Shown here one piece after another: positions 42,448 to 51,830 of a DNA stretch of 64,000 nucleotides. Position 1 is the stretch's first letter. Every line of letters begins with the position of its first letter. The stretch is taken from assembly GCA_017481595.1 (NCBI GenBank), contig JAFUOY010000040.1:1-64000 (forward strand), given 5' to 3'. A model generated the notes under the pieces. It ran no database searches and was not told the DNA's origin. It worked only from the letters and a program-made list of their open reading frames with translations. The stretch is from Clostridia bacterium. GTDB taxonomy: Bacteria > Bacillota > Clostridia > Oscillospirales > CAG-272. Position numbers and translations under genes: made by a program.

Positions 42448-42912
42448 TTAATGCTCCTTGCAGGATAGCGCTTTTACCGTAAGCTTTAAAATATATACTG
42501 CGTTAAAATACTTGTTATCAAAATCCCACTCTGTTCTGCCTGTGTAATGCTCCATTATCTTTTTCAAGCCGAAGGTTTTTTCATCCCCCTCAACTATTTC
42601 AAGCTTACCCGTGCCCATTACGGACTGATAAAAGCAGGTATAATCGCACCCGAGGGGACCGCCCTCCAATCTGTGCTTCGTATCCATTTCAAAGGAGACC
42701 TTATTTTGCTTTGGCAAAAGGTCTATCTTTCTGCCCTCCTTGGCGCAATAGAAATAAAGATATATCTGCTCGTCTTTTATTTCATATCCAAAATTCATTG
42801 GCACGATATACGCTTCGTCACCGTCTACAAAGCCCAGCCGACAACAGTCGCAGGAGCTTATAATTTCCGTTATTTTAGAAAAATCCGTAACCTCTCTGTC
42901 TTTTCTTCTCAT
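42448..42912 (-). CDS. NimA-like FMN-binding pyridoxamine 5'-phosphate oxidase family protein
   Basis: A 154-residue split-barrel flavoprotein. MRRKDREVTD at the N-terminus and CRLGFVDGDEAYIVPMNFGYE are typical of the nitroimidazole-resistance (Nim)/PNPOx-like group, followed by YFYCAKEGRKIDLL and the CFYQSVMGTGKLEIV strand. The product likely binds FMN and reduces small molecules; drug resistance is not implied. It is first in the unit that runs down to the rhamnosidase, 39 bases before larA. Confidence 0.88.
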   Translation of the reverse strand: MRRKDREVTDFSKITEIISSCDCCRLGFVDGDEAYIVPMNFGYEIKDEQIYLYFYCAKEGRKIDLLPKQNKVSFEMDTKHRLEGGPLGCDYTCFYQSVMGTGKLEIVEGDEKTFGLKKIMEHYTGRTEWDFDNKYFNAVYILKLTVKALSCKEH

Positions 42913-42989
42913 ATGGTTCTCCGTTTAAAATTTATGTGTAGAATTTTATCAAAAATGATAGTCTATCTTGGTGAATTGATACTCCCCTT

Positions 42990-43106
42990 CATGATTTCTC
43001 GCTTTGTTCTATGAATTGCCTTGCCTCCTTATGCCCCGCAGGGTAATTCATGCCGCAGGCAAATCATGGCGAAGCCAATTCACGCAACCGCAAGGTTGCA
43101 ATTCAT
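42990..43106 (-). repeat. Palindrome array B (related to array A)
   Basis: A 117-base element homologous to array A: a 29-base end block (42990-43018) differing from 36453-36481 at two bases, then palindromes 43052-43060 (GCC-GCA-GGC), 43068-43076 (GGC-GAA-GCC, within an 18-base block identical to array A) and 43084-43099 (GCAACC-GCAA-GGTTGC), separated by AATTCAT, AAATCAT and AATTCAC. Where stems differ from array A they stay complementary. It carries no four-helix-bundle gene. It lies in the gap between the second RlmD-family gene and the NimA-like gene. Confidence 0.9.
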
Positions 43107-43107
43107 T

Positions 43108-43147
43108 GTTGAAACTATTGTTTGCGAAGACAAACAATAGTTTCAAC
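43108..43147. repeat. Gene-matched perfect inverted repeat at the 3' end of the methyltransferase gene (B)
   Basis: Two perfect 17-base arms: 43108-43124 and 43131-43147, loop of six. In gene direction the first arm is GTTGAAACTATTGTTTG (Val-Glu-Thr-Ile-Val and two bases of Cys); the inverted copy contains the gene's TAG stop. The arms cover exactly the codon window copied at 36579-36614. Confidence 0.97.
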
Positions 43148-44392
43148 GTGACTTGTCCTCGGGAACATATTGAAAACAAACACGTCGGAGGAAAGAGTGT
43201 ACTCTGTGGAAAGGAGCTTTATATCCCTTGCCATTGTATCGGGGTTGCAGGAAACGTAGACAATGCGCTTTGGCTTTAAGCGGAGGAGGGTGTCTATCAT
43301 AAATTTGGAGCAGCCCTTACGCGGTGGGTCTATGATGCAGGCGTCTACGCTTTTATCGAAATTTTTGGCATCGTCTGCAAAGAATTCTATATTATTTATC
43401 TTGTTTATTTTTGCGTTTATTTTGGCGTCCCTGACGGCGCTTTTTTCAATTTCAACGCCTGTTACTATTGCTCCTGTTCGCTTGGCGACTATCATACCCA
43501 TTGTACCCGTGCCGCAGAAAAGGTCGGCAATGCTCTCCCCTTCTTTAGCGGAAAGAAGCTCAACCGCTTTTTCGTAAAGGTGGGTTGCACAGGTATGATT
43601 TATCTGATAAAAGGACTTTGGAGAGACGCGGAATTTCAGTCCGCAAATTTCATCCTCTATATATCCGTCTCCGTATACGGTTGAAAAGTCGGTTTTTTCA
43701 AGGACGAAATCCTTTTCCTTATTTACGCCGAGCAATACGCTGTGTACACACGGGAATTTATTTACAAGCTTTGATGCAAAGCCAAGAATATCCGTCTTTT
43801 TTGAATATATGGGGCTTACCATAACCTGTGGCTCTGCGTGGGAGGACTTTCTTATAAACAAGGCTCTTAAGCCCGATTTTTCAAGATCTGTGCCGCAAAG
43901 CTCTGCAATTTCGTCAATTAAGGGATCGTTCATACAGCACTTATTATGAGGCACAACCTCGTTACTGCCCTGTTTATAGTATCCAAAGCCGCCCTTTCCG
44001 TAGTACATAACCACCTTGTTTCTGTATTTTTCAGACACGGGGCAGACCGTTTTTGAGGTTTTGGCATCTATACCGAACTTTTTAAGAACGGAGGATACCA
44101 TTTCCTCCTTGGCTTCGTTTTCCTTGTCCAATGAAAGATCAAGAAGGTCACATCCGCCGCAAGTAGTAAAATGAGGACAGGCGGGGACGGTACGGTAGGG
44201 GGAGGGGGACAGAATATTTTCAATTTTGCCGATGGCATAGGATGAATAAAGCTTCTCTATTGTGATATGGCAGACATCCCCCGTAATGGCAAAGGGCACG
44301 AAAACAACAATGCCGTCTATACGGGTAACTCCGTTGCCCATATTGTTTATACTCTCTATATTTACGGTATATTTTTCCTTTTGATTAAGCAT
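43115..44392 (-). CDS. rlmD: RlmD-family 23S rRNA (uracil-C5)-methyltransferase with TRAM domain
   Basis: A 425-residue RumA/RlmD-type enzyme. TRAM domain at about residues 1-60, then cluster cysteines C72, C78, C81 (CPHFTTCGGC) and one of C152/C153, the SAM motif ADLFCGTGTMGM, DPPRKGCSKF and the catalytic SCNPDTMARD. It ends FPRTSHVETIVCLRKQ, with the last codons and stop inside a perfect inverted repeat. The start ATG 44392 has GGAGGG; the frame also opens at a TTG at 44404, which overlaps that site. It is a paralogue of the gene at 36552-37718. Confidence 0.94.
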   Translation of the reverse strand: MLNQKEKYTVNIESINNMGNGVTRIDGIVVFVPFAITGDVCHITIEKLYSSYAIGKIENILSPSPYRTVPACPHFTTCGGCDLLDLSLDKENEAKEEMVSSVLKKFGIDAKTSKTVCPVSEKYRNKVVMYYGKGGFGYYKQGSNEVVPHNKCCMNDPLIDEIAELCGTDLEKSGLRALFIRKSSHAEPQVMVSPIYSKKTDILGFASKLVNKFPCVHSVLLGVNKEKDFVLEKTDFSTVYGDGYIEDEICGLKFRVSPKSFYQINHTCATHLYEKAVELLSAKEGESIADLFCGTGTMGMIVAKRTGAIVTGVEIEKSAVRDAKINAKINKINNIEFFADDAKNFDKSVDACIIDPPRKGCSKFMIDTLLRLKPKRIVYVSCNPDTMARDIKLLSTEYTLSSDVFVFNMFPRTSHVETIVCLRKQ

Positions 44393-44476
44393 AAATCCCT
44401 CCAAAAAACTTGCTTTATCCTCTTAATAGTATTATAATATAGTTAAATACAAAAATCAAGACGAGGAGAAGCATAA

Positions 44477-45304
44477 ATGATTATTCCAAAGGGACTTATT
44501 TGCCCCATATGTCAAGGCGAGCTTACCAAAATTGACAATTCCTTAAAATGCAGCCTTAACCATTCCTACGATTTTGCAAAGAGCGGATATGTAAATCTGC
44601 TTAACCCCGGAAAGAAAAATAATGCAAAAACAGGGGAATCCCGCGAGATGATACAGGCGCGCACCGCCTTCTTTTCAAGCGGTCATTATGAAAAAATACG
44701 TGCTTTTCTTATCGATCTTATTGAGCCGTACAAAAAGGACGTTATAATTGACGCAGGCTGCGGAGATTGCTATTACTCCGAGGGGGTGGCGGAAAAATAT
44801 CCCGAATCCTCCGTTATTGGCTTTGACGTATCCAAGCACGGAACGGAGCGCGGAGCAAAAAGCGCAAAAGCAAAGGGAATTACAAACACGTTCTACGCCG
44901 TTTCCAACATTTTTAATATGCCACTTATCCCCGAAAGCGCGGATATAGTTATAAATATGTTTGCCCCCGTTTCCTACGAGGAGTTTGGCCGCGTGCTTAA
45001 AAAAGGCGGCTACCTTATAATCGGAGCATCGGGCGCAAAGCATTTATACGAGATGAAGGGCGTTTTGTACGATAGGGTATATCTTAACGAGTTGAACGTG
45101 CATAAAAATGAGGCATTTGAGGTTATCGGTGTAAAAAATCTTTCATACGTTACTAAAATTTGCGGCAGCGACACTATAATGAAGCTGTTTACTATGACTC
45201 CATATTACCACCACACATCCGACGCCGACAAGAAAAAGCTTGAGGCTTTAGAGGAGCTTACCACCACTGTGGAGGTGGATTTTACTATCCTTCGTAAGAT
45301 ATAG
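44477..45304 (+). CDS. RlmA-type 23S rRNA (guanine-N1)-methyltransferase
   Basis: A 275-residue protein. An N-terminal zinc finger (CPIC near residue 9 and CSLNHSYDFAKSGYVNLL) is the signature of RlmA(I)/RlmA(II), which methylate G745 or G748 of 23S rRNA. The SAM-binding motif DAGCGDCYYS is near residue 92. In some Gram-positive bacteria RlmA(II) affects tylosin susceptibility. It is divergent from the RlmD gene and preceded by GAGGAG. Confidence 0.93.
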   Translation: MIIPKGLICPICQGELTKIDNSLKCSLNHSYDFAKSGYVNLLNPGKKNNAKTGESREMIQARTAFFSSGHYEKIRAFLIDLIEPYKKDVIIDAGCGDCYYSEGVAEKYPESSVIGFDVSKHGTERGAKSAKAKGITNTFYAVSNIFNMPLIPESADIVINMFAPVSYEEFGRVLKKGGYLIIGASGAKHLYEMKGVLYDRVYLNELNVHKNEAFEVIGVKNLSYVTKICGSDTIMKLFTMTPYYHHTSDADKKKLEALEELTTTVEVDFTILRKI

Positions 45305-45378
45305 GATCGGAACTAACGCCGGGACCAAAGCATTAAAATTCTGTAGGAGCGCACTACAATATAATGATCGGATAAAGA

Positions 45379-45403
45379 AAAGGCTGTCTTTATGACAGCC
45401 TTT
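45379..45403 (-). terminator. Terminator of the ABC-2 operon
   Basis: A perfect 10-bp stem, 45379-45388 with 45394-45403, five-base loop. On the minus strand TTTCTTT follows. It lies eight bases after the permease stop. Confidence 0.85.
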
Positions 45404-45411
45404 ATGTGTTT

Positions 45412-46206
45412 TTACGGTAGGTTAAGCTTTTTCTCCATCATATGCTTGGTTGCAATATAATATCCTATTCCCGATGCGACAAGGAGAATTATAAATATGG
45501 AATAGGTAAGAGTTGTGGCGGCATCTCCTGCGCCCATCATAACCATGGATATGATTGCGGAAATGATGGAATATACTATTGAGTATGCCACGTTGGTTGC
45601 AAGAACGAGAGCTATGGCGGTTATTGCCTTGTATTTATTGGAAATAACGGAAGCGAAGAAAATAACCATAAATATAAGCATCTGTGAGTTAAGGGCGTAC
45701 AAAATCATTGTAACGATGCCAAGAATTGTATCCGTTATATCAAACATAGAAATAATGGACCCAATATCCTCGGGCGGTACTGATGGGTCGGAGGGGGGCA
45801 CGCCGAGTCCGACACCCAAGAATATAACAAAGAAGCAAACGATCATAGTCACCGTACTGATAAGCGACCAGATAAGTGAATTTACTATCTTTGAATTAAG
45901 AAGTGACGTAGATGATACGGGCAAGGTAAATGTAAGGTATCCCTGGTCCGTACACAAGGATTTATAAAAATCAACGTATACGAAAATAGCCGTAATGCTT
46001 GCGCAGATTACTACCGCGTATATTATAAGCATAAATGTCAAAACGCTAATTATGGATATAAAGTTTGCATCATCCGAGCTCATAGCCTTGGCAAAGAAAA
46101 ATCCGTTAACGCCGCCGAGTAATGATAAAGCAACTGCTATTAAAATAAGGGGCAAGCCGAATCTTTTTACGCTTTTAAAATCGTACTTCAGAAGTTTCGA
46201 GAACAT
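45412..46206 (-). CDS. ABC-2 type transporter permease
   Basis: A 264-residue polytopic membrane protein with about six hydrophobic segments and two gly/pro-rich extracellular loops (GVPPSDPSVPPEDIG). The N-terminal FSKLLKYDFKSVKRFG is typical of ABC-2 permeases that pair with BcrA/YtrB-type ATPases. It overlaps the ATPase gene by 19 bases. Likely an exporter of a peptide, lipid or antibiotic; the substrate is unknown. Confidence 0.9.
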   Translation of the reverse strand: MFSKLLKYDFKSVKRFGLPLILIAVALSLLGGVNGFFFAKAMSSDDANFISIISVLTFMLIIYAVVICASITAIFVYVDFYKSLCTDQGYLTFTLPVSSTSLLNSKIVNSLIWSLISTVTMIVCFFVIFLGVGLGVPPSDPSVPPEDIGSIISMFDITDTILGIVTMILYALNSQMLIFMVIFFASVISNKYKAITAIALVLATNVAYSIVYSIISAIISMVMMGAGDAATTLTYSIFIILLVASGIGYYIATKHMMEKKLNLP

Positions 46207-46901
46207 TTGAACACCTCCCTGAAATAAGAATCAAGGCTCATACCAAATTCCTCTCTCACGTGTTTAACGTCTCCGTTAAGGACCACCTTACCTTGGTTTA
46301 TAAGAATAAACTTATCAAGATGATTTTCAACGTCGGCAATTAAGTGAGTTGAGATAATAATGGTTGCATCCGCATCGAATTTTGAAATAATGGTTTCAAG
46401 AATGTAGTCACGGGCGGCAGGGTCAACTCCTCCAATGGGCTCATCAAGAAGATAAAGCTTTGCCCTTCTTGACATAACGAGGATAAGCTGTACCTTTTCC
46501 TTACTGCCCTTTGAAAGGGTGTTTAGCTTTGCGTTGGGGGAGATCTGAAGATCCTCAAGCATAGCCTCCGCTCTTTGTCTGTCAAAATCCTTATAGAAAT
46601 CGCAGAAATAATCAAGGCAGTCGCTTACCTTCATCCAGCTGTTAAAATAAGGTCTTTCGGGCAGGTAGGATATGATCGATTTGGTTTCTACCCCAGGCTC
46701 CATACCGTCTATACGGAGTACGCCTCCGTCAACCGTAAGAAGTCCCGCAAGGGTTTTAATAAAGGTGGTCTTGCCACTACCGTTCGGGCCAAGAAGACCG
46801 ACGATCTTTCCTTTTTCTATGTCCAGGTTTAAATCAGAAAATGCAGTAAATTTGCCGTAATTTTTAACTAAATTTCTGCATCTTACAATATATTCAGCCA
46901 T
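46188..46901 (-). CDS. ABC transporter ATP-binding protein (BcrA/YtrB-like)
   Basis: A 237-residue ATPase. Walker A GPNGSGKTT (38-46), a degenerate signature LSKGSKEKVQL in place of LSGGQ, Walker B LYLLDEPIGGVD and His in STHLIADVE. The LSKG form is usual in this exporter group. It is preceded by AAAGGAGGAGG and a good promoter. No GntR regulator is next to it, unlike many ytr-type operons. Confidence 0.92.
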   Translation of the reverse strand: MAEYIVRCRNLVKNYGKFTAFSDLNLDIEKGKIVGLLGPNGSGKTTFIKTLAGLLTVDGGVLRIDGMEPGVETKSIISYLPERPYFNSWMKVSDCLDYFCDFYKDFDRQRAEAMLEDLQISPNAKLNTLSKGSKEKVQLILVMSRRAKLYLLDEPIGGVDPAARDYILETIISKFDADATIIISTHLIADVENHLDKFILINQGKVVLNGDVKHVREEFGMSLDSYFREVFKCSRNF

Positions 46902-46937
46902 ATAGCCTCCTCCTTTCGTATCCGTGGACTTTAGTAT

Positions 46938-46966
46938 ATTTTATCATATTGGTTGATAAATGTCAA
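46938..46966 (-). promoter_or_regulatory. Promoter of the ABC-2 operon, with overlapping palindrome
   Basis: Minus strand: TTGACA (46966-46961), 17-base spacer, TAAAAT (46943-46938). An inverted repeat ATATTG/CAATAT brackets the spacer and -35 region (about 46946-46969), which could be an operator for a regulator encoded elsewhere. Confidence 0.78.
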
Positions 46967-46969
46967 TAT

Positions 46970-47194
46970 TACCTGTATAAAAGGGTTGCTGCAATGGCAC
47001 AGAACAAAACAGACACGTTTAATACTTGATGTTAATTTGTTTGTATATACCATAATGTTTAAAGTTGAGATTTTACCCAACGGAAAAATCTCTTCTTTTT
47101 ATGTGTCTGTTTTTAAGCGCGACTGCTACTCTGCCGTACACTAGTACGCCGACGTGTACGCATTCACGCTTTCTGTATCCATTTCGCTAACCCT
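46970..47194. other. Intergenic region without a supported gene
   Basis: The gap between the ABC ATPase and HemW genes (46902-47225) is 324 bases. Beyond the promoter and terminator at its ends it shows one hairpin, GAGATTTT/AAAATCTC (47067-47074 with 47085-47092) followed by TTCTTTTT on the plus strand, which looks like a terminator without a gene before it. A 63-codon plus-strand reading frame (46953-47144) has no RBS and no recognisable product. It may be a decayed remnant. Confidence 0.5.
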
Positions 47195-47223
47195 AAATAA
47201 AAAGGGCTGTCTTAACGACAGCC
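47195..47223 (-). terminator. Terminator of lepA-hemW
   Basis: Stem GGCTGTC (47205-47211) with GACAGCC (47217-47223), loop of five; on the minus strand CCCTTTTTATTTA follows. It starts three bases after the hemW stop. The stem core matches that of the terminator at 45379-45403. Confidence 0.87.
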
Positions 47224-47225
47224 TC

Positions 47226-48371
47226 TTATATATTTTCCAAAATATCCGATAAGATAAAATTGCTTACGAAAAAGCCTTTTTTGGTAAATGCGTATTTGCC
47301 GTTTTGGTGGATGACGTATCCGTCCTTTTCGTATTTTTTCAGCTTGGGATAGCGGTCTATAAAGGAGATACCAAAGCGGGAGAAAAATTTCTCCGTATCA
47401 ACTCCGTCTGCAAGGCGCATACGAAGCATAACGTACTCGTCGATTTTTTCTTCCTCAGTAAGAGTATACTCCGCCTCCAGGATTTTATTTGGCTCCTGTC
47501 CGCTTTTGATAGCGCCGACGTATTCCTTTATATCTCCCTTATAGGAGTAGCGCACGCCATCAACAAAGGAATGGGCGCTTGGACCGAAGGCAAGATACTC
47601 ACAAGAGAGCCAATATTTTAAATTATGGACACATCTTGAGCCTTTTTTGGCAAAATTGCTTATTTCATACTGCTCATATCCCATTTTTTCAAGCCTGTCG
47701 CATAAGGTCAAGTACATATTATACTGCTCATCCTCATCGGGCAGGCAAAGGGTATCCTTTATTTTGTAAAAATGGGTATTTTCCTCTATCTTAAGACAGT
47801 AGGCGGATATGTGTGAGGGCTCAAACTCGCACACAGAGTCCACCGTTTTTATAAGGTCCGCCGTTTTCTGATTGGGAAGAGCGTACATTATATCGATGTT
47901 TATATTGTCAATTCCGCCATCTCTCAAAGCTTTATAGCTTGACTTGAATTCATCAAAGGTGTGAATACGTCCAAGCATTTTAAGCTCGTTATCGTTGACG
48001 GACTGAAGCCCCATGCTTACCCTGTTTATACCAAGGGACCTATAAAGCATTGCTTTTTCCTTTGTTACAGTACCCGGATTTACCTCTATGGAAATTTCCG
48101 CATCCTCAGCTATATTAAAGCTGCTTTTCAGACACGTGATAAGACTTTTTATACTGTTTTCGCTTAGAACTGAGGGTGTACCTCCACCGATAAACACAGT
48201 ATCCACTATCTTATCCCTATGCTTTTTTCCCTCCCGCCCTATATGGGTACAAAGGGCGCGTACGTATTCCTCTGTATTCTCGTGACTTGGGCAGCCGAGA
48301 GAATAGAAATCACAGTAGTTGCACTTTTTTACGCAGAATGGGATATGGATATATAATCCTAAATTTTTCAT
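47226..48371 (-). CDS. hemW: Radical SAM heme chaperone HemW
   Basis: A 381-residue protein. [17 protein letters not shown] carries the CxxxCxxC cluster (Cys13, 17, 20), and [10 protein letters not shown] and [17 protein letters not shown] are typical of HemW/HemN-like proteins. HemW lacks the extra N-terminal part of true coproporphyrinogen dehydrogenase HemN and binds heme for insertion into proteins. It overlaps lepA by four bases, an arrangement found widely in Bacillota. Confidence 0.95.
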   Translation of the reverse strand: MKNLGLYIHIPFCVKKCNYCDFYSLGCPSHENTEEYVRALCTHIGREGKKHRDKIVDTVFIGGGTPSVLSENSIKSLITCLKSSFNIAEDAEISIEVNPGTVTKEKAMLYRSLGINRVSMGLQSVNDNELKMLGRIHTFDEFKSSYKALRDGGIDNINIDIMYALPNQKTADLIKTVDSVCEFEPSHISAYCLKIEENTHFYKIKDTLCLPDEDEQYNMYLTLCDRLEKMGYEQYEISNFAKKGSRCVHNLKYWLSCEYLAFGPSAHSFVDGVRYSYKGDIKEYVGAIKSGQEPNKILEAEYTLTEEEKIDEYVMLRMRLADGVDTEKFFSRFGISFIDRYPKLKKYEKDGYVIHQNGKYAFTKKGFFVSNFILSDILENI

Positions 48372-50185
48372 TTCTCGCTGTCATCCAGCTTAAGAACTGC
48401 CATAAACGCTTCGGGCGTAACCTCAACTGAGCCAAGGCGACGCATCTTCTTCTTACCTTCCTTCTGTTTTTCAAGAAGCTTCTTTTTACGGGTAATGTCA
48501 CCGCCGTAGCACTTGGCAAGAACGTCCTTACGAAGGGCTCTTACAGTTTCTCTCGCTATGATCTTTGAGCCGATAGCCGCCTGTATGGGAATTTCAAAGA
48601 GCTGTCTTGAAATATTTTCCTTAAGCTTCTCCGCTATTTTTCTCGCTCTTGTATACGCCTTTTCGGAGTGAACGATAAAGGTAAGGGCGTCAACTATTTC
48701 TCCGTTAAGGAGGAAATCAAGCTTAACGAGATTACTTGGCTCGTAATCTGCAAATTCGTAATCGAGGGACGCATATCCGCGGCTTCTGCTCTTTAGCGCG
48801 TCAAAGAAATCGTATACTATTTCGTTAAGGGGGAGAATGTAGTGAAGCTCCACACGGGAGGCGTCAAGATACTTCATATCCTTAAAGGTGCCGCGTCTGT
48901 CCTGGCAAAGGTCCATAATACCGCCAACGAATTCCGTAGGGGTGATGATATTTGCGCGGACGGTAGGCTCATATGCCGTTGCAATGGTGTCGGGCGCAGG
49001 ATAGTTTGAGGGGTTGTCAATATATATGACCTCTCCGTTTGTCTTTTCTATCTTATAAATAACGCTGGGGGCGGTGGTGATAAGATCGAGATTGAATTCT
49101 CTTTCAAGTCTTTCCTGTATGATCTCCATATGAAGAAGTCCGAGGAAGCCGCATCGAAATCCGAAGCCCAATGCAATGGACGTTTCCGCCTCGAAGGACA
49201 ACGCCGCGTCATTAAGCTTAAGCTTTTCAAGGGCGTCACGAAGGTCGTTATATCTTGCGCCGTCTGCGGGATAAATACCCGAGAATACCATAGGAAGTGC
49301 TTCCTTAAAGCCTTCAAGAGGCTCGCTTGCGCCATTTTCCGCCGTGGTAACCGTATCACCCACCTTAGTTTCGGAAACGGTCTTGATGCTGGCGGTAATG
49401 TATCCAACCTCACCTGCCTTCAGCTCCTCGCCCTTTTCAAGTCCGAGGGCGTTAAGGTATCCAACCTCAACTACGTCGTACTCAGCGCCTGAGCTCATCA
49501 TCTTTATCTTATCTCCTGCCTTTAAGGTGCCGTCCATTACTCTTACGTAAACAACTACACCAAGATACGCATTATAGTGAGAGTCAAATATAAGGCACTT
49601 AAGCGGCGCGTTTTCATCACCCTTTGGCGCGGGGATATTTTCCACTATGGCGTCAAGAACCGTGTCAATATTAAGTCCGACCTTGGCAGAAACAGCGGGA
49701 CATCCCTCGGCTACGATACCGATAACGTCCTCTATCTCCTTGCGAACTCTGTCAACATCAGCGCTGGGCAGATCGATCTTGTTGATAACGGGTACGATCT
49801 CAAGGTCGCAATCCACCGCAAGATACGCATTGGCAAGAGTCTGCGCCTCTATTCCCTGTGTGGAGTCAACCACCAAAAGAGCTCCCTCACAAGCATTTAA
49901 GGATCTTGACACCTCGTAGTTAAAGTCAACGTGGCCGGGGGTGTCAATAAGGTTAAGCACGTACTCCTGTCCGTCCTTATGGGTATAATTTATTCTTACG
50001 GCTCTTGCCTTGATGGTGATGCCTCTCTCCCTCTCAAGGTCCATATTATCAAGGATCTGCTCCTCCATTTCTCTTTTGGAAACGGCGTTTGAATACTCAA
50101 GAATTCTGTCCGCCAGGGTGGATTTACCGTGGTCGATATGAGCTATTATAGAAAAGTTTCTTATCTTTTTCTGTCTGTCGTTCAT
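48368..50185 (-). CDS. lepA: Translation elongation factor 4 (LepA)
   Basis: A 605-residue ribosomal GTPase. G1 AHIDHGKST (about 15-23), G2 RGIT, G3 DTPGHVD, G4 NKID, then the EF-G-like domains and the LepA-specific C-terminal domain ([30 protein letters not shown]). EF4 back-translocates or remodels stalled ribosomes. Length matches the family (about 600). Confidence 0.98.
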   Translation of the reverse strand: MNDRQKKIRNFSIIAHIDHGKSTLADRILEYSNAVSKREMEEQILDNMDLERERGITIKARAVRINYTHKDGQEYVLNLIDTPGHVDFNYEVSRSLNACEGALLVVDSTQGIEAQTLANAYLAVDCDLEIVPVINKIDLPSADVDRVRKEIEDVIGIVAEGCPAVSAKVGLNIDTVLDAIVENIPAPKGDENAPLKCLIFDSHYNAYLGVVVYVRVMDGTLKAGDKIKMMSSGAEYDVVEVGYLNALGLEKGEELKAGEVGYITASIKTVSETKVGDTVTTAENGASEPLEGFKEALPMVFSGIYPADGARYNDLRDALEKLKLNDAALSFEAETSIALGFGFRCGFLGLLHMEIIQERLEREFNLDLITTAPSVIYKIEKTNGEVIYIDNPSNYPAPDTIATAYEPTVRANIITPTEFVGGIMDLCQDRRGTFKDMKYLDASRVELHYILPLNEIVYDFFDALKSRSRGYASLDYEFADYEPSNLVKLDFLLNGEIVDALTFIVHSEKAYTRARKIAEKLKENISRQLFEIPIQAAIGSKIIARETVRALRKDVLAKCYGGDITRKKKLLEKQKEGKKKMRRLGSVEVTPEAFMAVLKLDDSEK

Positions 50186-50270
50186 TATAAAAATCCTTTC
50201 GGAACTGATTTCAAAGTAATTTTATCATAAGTTTATTTATTCTGCAAGTACTTTTTTATTATATATAGAA

Positions 50271-50310
50271 AAAAGTAAATAAGCAGGGATTGCCTGCTTA
50301 TTTTACTTTT
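50271..50310 (-). terminator. Terminator of the GT2 gene
   Basis: A 17-bp stem with one bulged base: 50271-50287 with 50293-50310, loop of five. On the minus strand TTTCTATATATAAT follows. It begins at the stop codon of the glycosyltransferase. Confidence 0.85.
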
Positions 50311-51620
50311 TATTTATCCTTATTGGAGCCTTTATTTTTTTGCTCGCTGCCCTCAGAGGTGATCTGATCAAGAGTTTTTGATTTCGTATGCTCAATTGGC
50401 TTCCACTCGATCTTTACAAACAACGCCGCCATAGTTACGGGAACGTAGCTTATCATAAATACGGGGAAGGTAAAGGCGTAAAGTATTTTTTTGATCGTGG
50501 AGCAATGTATCTTTTTCCACTCCGTAACGGTGGTTATTGCGCCGAGGACGAACAATAGCAGATACATACCGCAAACGCTTTGTCCTAAGGAGAAAAGCAT
50601 TGGCAATATATTTTGTCCCATTATTGCAAGAGTAACACCCGCAATTACGTTAAGAACAACGGAAAGAATACTTAAAACAAGAGCGGGCAAAATGGTACAG
50701 GACATATCGAAGCAGGACGTACAGTTTTTAGAAAAGATGCCCCGCACGAGCTTAAGCCCGAACTTGTCCATTACCTGCAAATATCCCCTTGCCCAGCGCA
50801 TTCTCTGGGAGCAGGACTGAGAAAATTTTGTCGGCTGCTCGTCGTAGATTATAGCGTCGTCAGCGTAGCCTATTTTTCTGCCCTTTAATACGTTATAATT
50901 TGTAAATTCAATATCCTCAGTAAGCAAGAAGAACTTCCATCCGCCCGTTTCACGCATTATGGCGGAGTCAAATACGAAGCCCGTACCCGAAACCGCGGCG
51001 GTGGTATGGCAACGCATACGGCATCTGTTAAGATACTGTGACTCACGTAAGAACCAAAGGGCATAGCCTGCGCTTACCCAGTTATCCCCGTAATTTTTGG
51101 AATTACGGTAACAGGTAACTATGGGATATTTATCGGAGTATACCTTATTTATTTCTTCAAAAAACTTAGTGTCGACCACGTTATCCGCATCAAATACGGC
51201 GTAGGCGTCAAAATACGTGTCGCCGTAATCCTCTACCACTCTGTCGTACAGATATTCAAGGGCGTAACCCTTACCCACCTTTGAGGTGTCGGACCTTTCG
51301 TAAACGACAGCGCCTGCCTCTCTTGCGATATGGGCAGTATTATCATCGCAATTATCCGCCACGACAAACACGGTAATATTCTCTTTTCCGTAGGTTTGCG
51401 AGTTCAAGCTTTCTATAAGATTTTTAATAACCTTGCTTTCGTTACGCGCAGAGATCAGAACGCCGTATTTTCTTACAGGCTTCTTATCGTGCTTGGGCTT
51501 TCTTATAAAAACAGGAACAATAACAAACAGTATCTGATATGCGTAAAATGCCATAAAGAGTATACTTATCACTTTATTGGCGGTAAAGATACTGTTCCAA
51601 ACTATATCTGCTGTCTGCAT
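50310..51620 (-). CDS. Membrane glycosyltransferase, family 2
   Basis: A 436-residue inverting GT2 enzyme of the processive/N-acetylglucosaminyltransferase-like group. One N-terminal membrane helix (about 12-36), then the GT-A domain: SARNESKVIKNLIESL, VFDADNVVD (the D-x-D), TEDIEF (the catalytic Asp), QRMRWARGY (the Q-x-x-RW motif), then four C-terminal membrane helices and a charged tail. It probably makes an exported polysaccharide or glycolipid; substrate unknown. It is a single-gene unit with its own promoter and terminator. Confidence 0.92.
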   Translation of the reverse strand: MQTADIVWNSIFTANKVISILFMAFYAYQILFVIVPVFIRKPKHDKKPVRKYGVLISARNESKVIKNLIESLNSQTYGKENITVFVVADNCDDNTAHIAREAGAVVYERSDTSKVGKGYALEYLYDRVVEDYGDTYFDAYAVFDADNVVDTKFFEEINKVYSDKYPIVTCYRNSKNYGDNWVSAGYALWFLRESQYLNRCRMRCHTTAAVSGTGFVFDSAIMRETGGWKFFLLTEDIEFTNYNVLKGRKIGYADDAIIYDEQPTKFSQSCSQRMRWARGYLQVMDKFGLKLVRGIFSKNCTSCFDMSCTILPALVLSILSVVLNVIAGVTLAIMGQNILPMLFSLGQSVCGMYLLLFVLGAITTVTEWKKIHCSTIKKILYAFTFPVFMISYVPVTMAALFVKIEWKPIEHTKSKTLDQITSEGSEQKNKGSNKDK

Positions 51621-51691
51621 ACGTCCTCCATAAAAATCAATTACAAGTCAAGTAAATTCCGCATTATGCAAAAACATACCTATTTATAGTA

Positions 51692-51720
51692 ATTATACAA
51701 CATTTTAAGGCTTAAGTCAA
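51692..51720 (-). promoter_or_regulatory. Promoter of the GT2 gene
   Basis: Minus strand: TTGACT (51720-51715), 17-base spacer, TATAAT (51697-51692). Leader about 65 bases. It lies back to back with the promoter of the hydrolase pair (51831-51859). Confidence 0.87.
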
Positions 51721-51830
51721 TACGAATAAAATAATTTACATTTCCCTTTCCCGCTTTGACGAAATGTTTAAAAAATCCTTGATTTTATTGAAGTTTTAGT
51801 ACAACATCGCCAATAATTTCGGAAAAAGGG

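Noticed and set aside
46953..47144. 63-codon plus-strand gene in the gap before hemW
   Set aside because: No RBS, no recognisable product, and it overlaps the promoter of the ABC operon.
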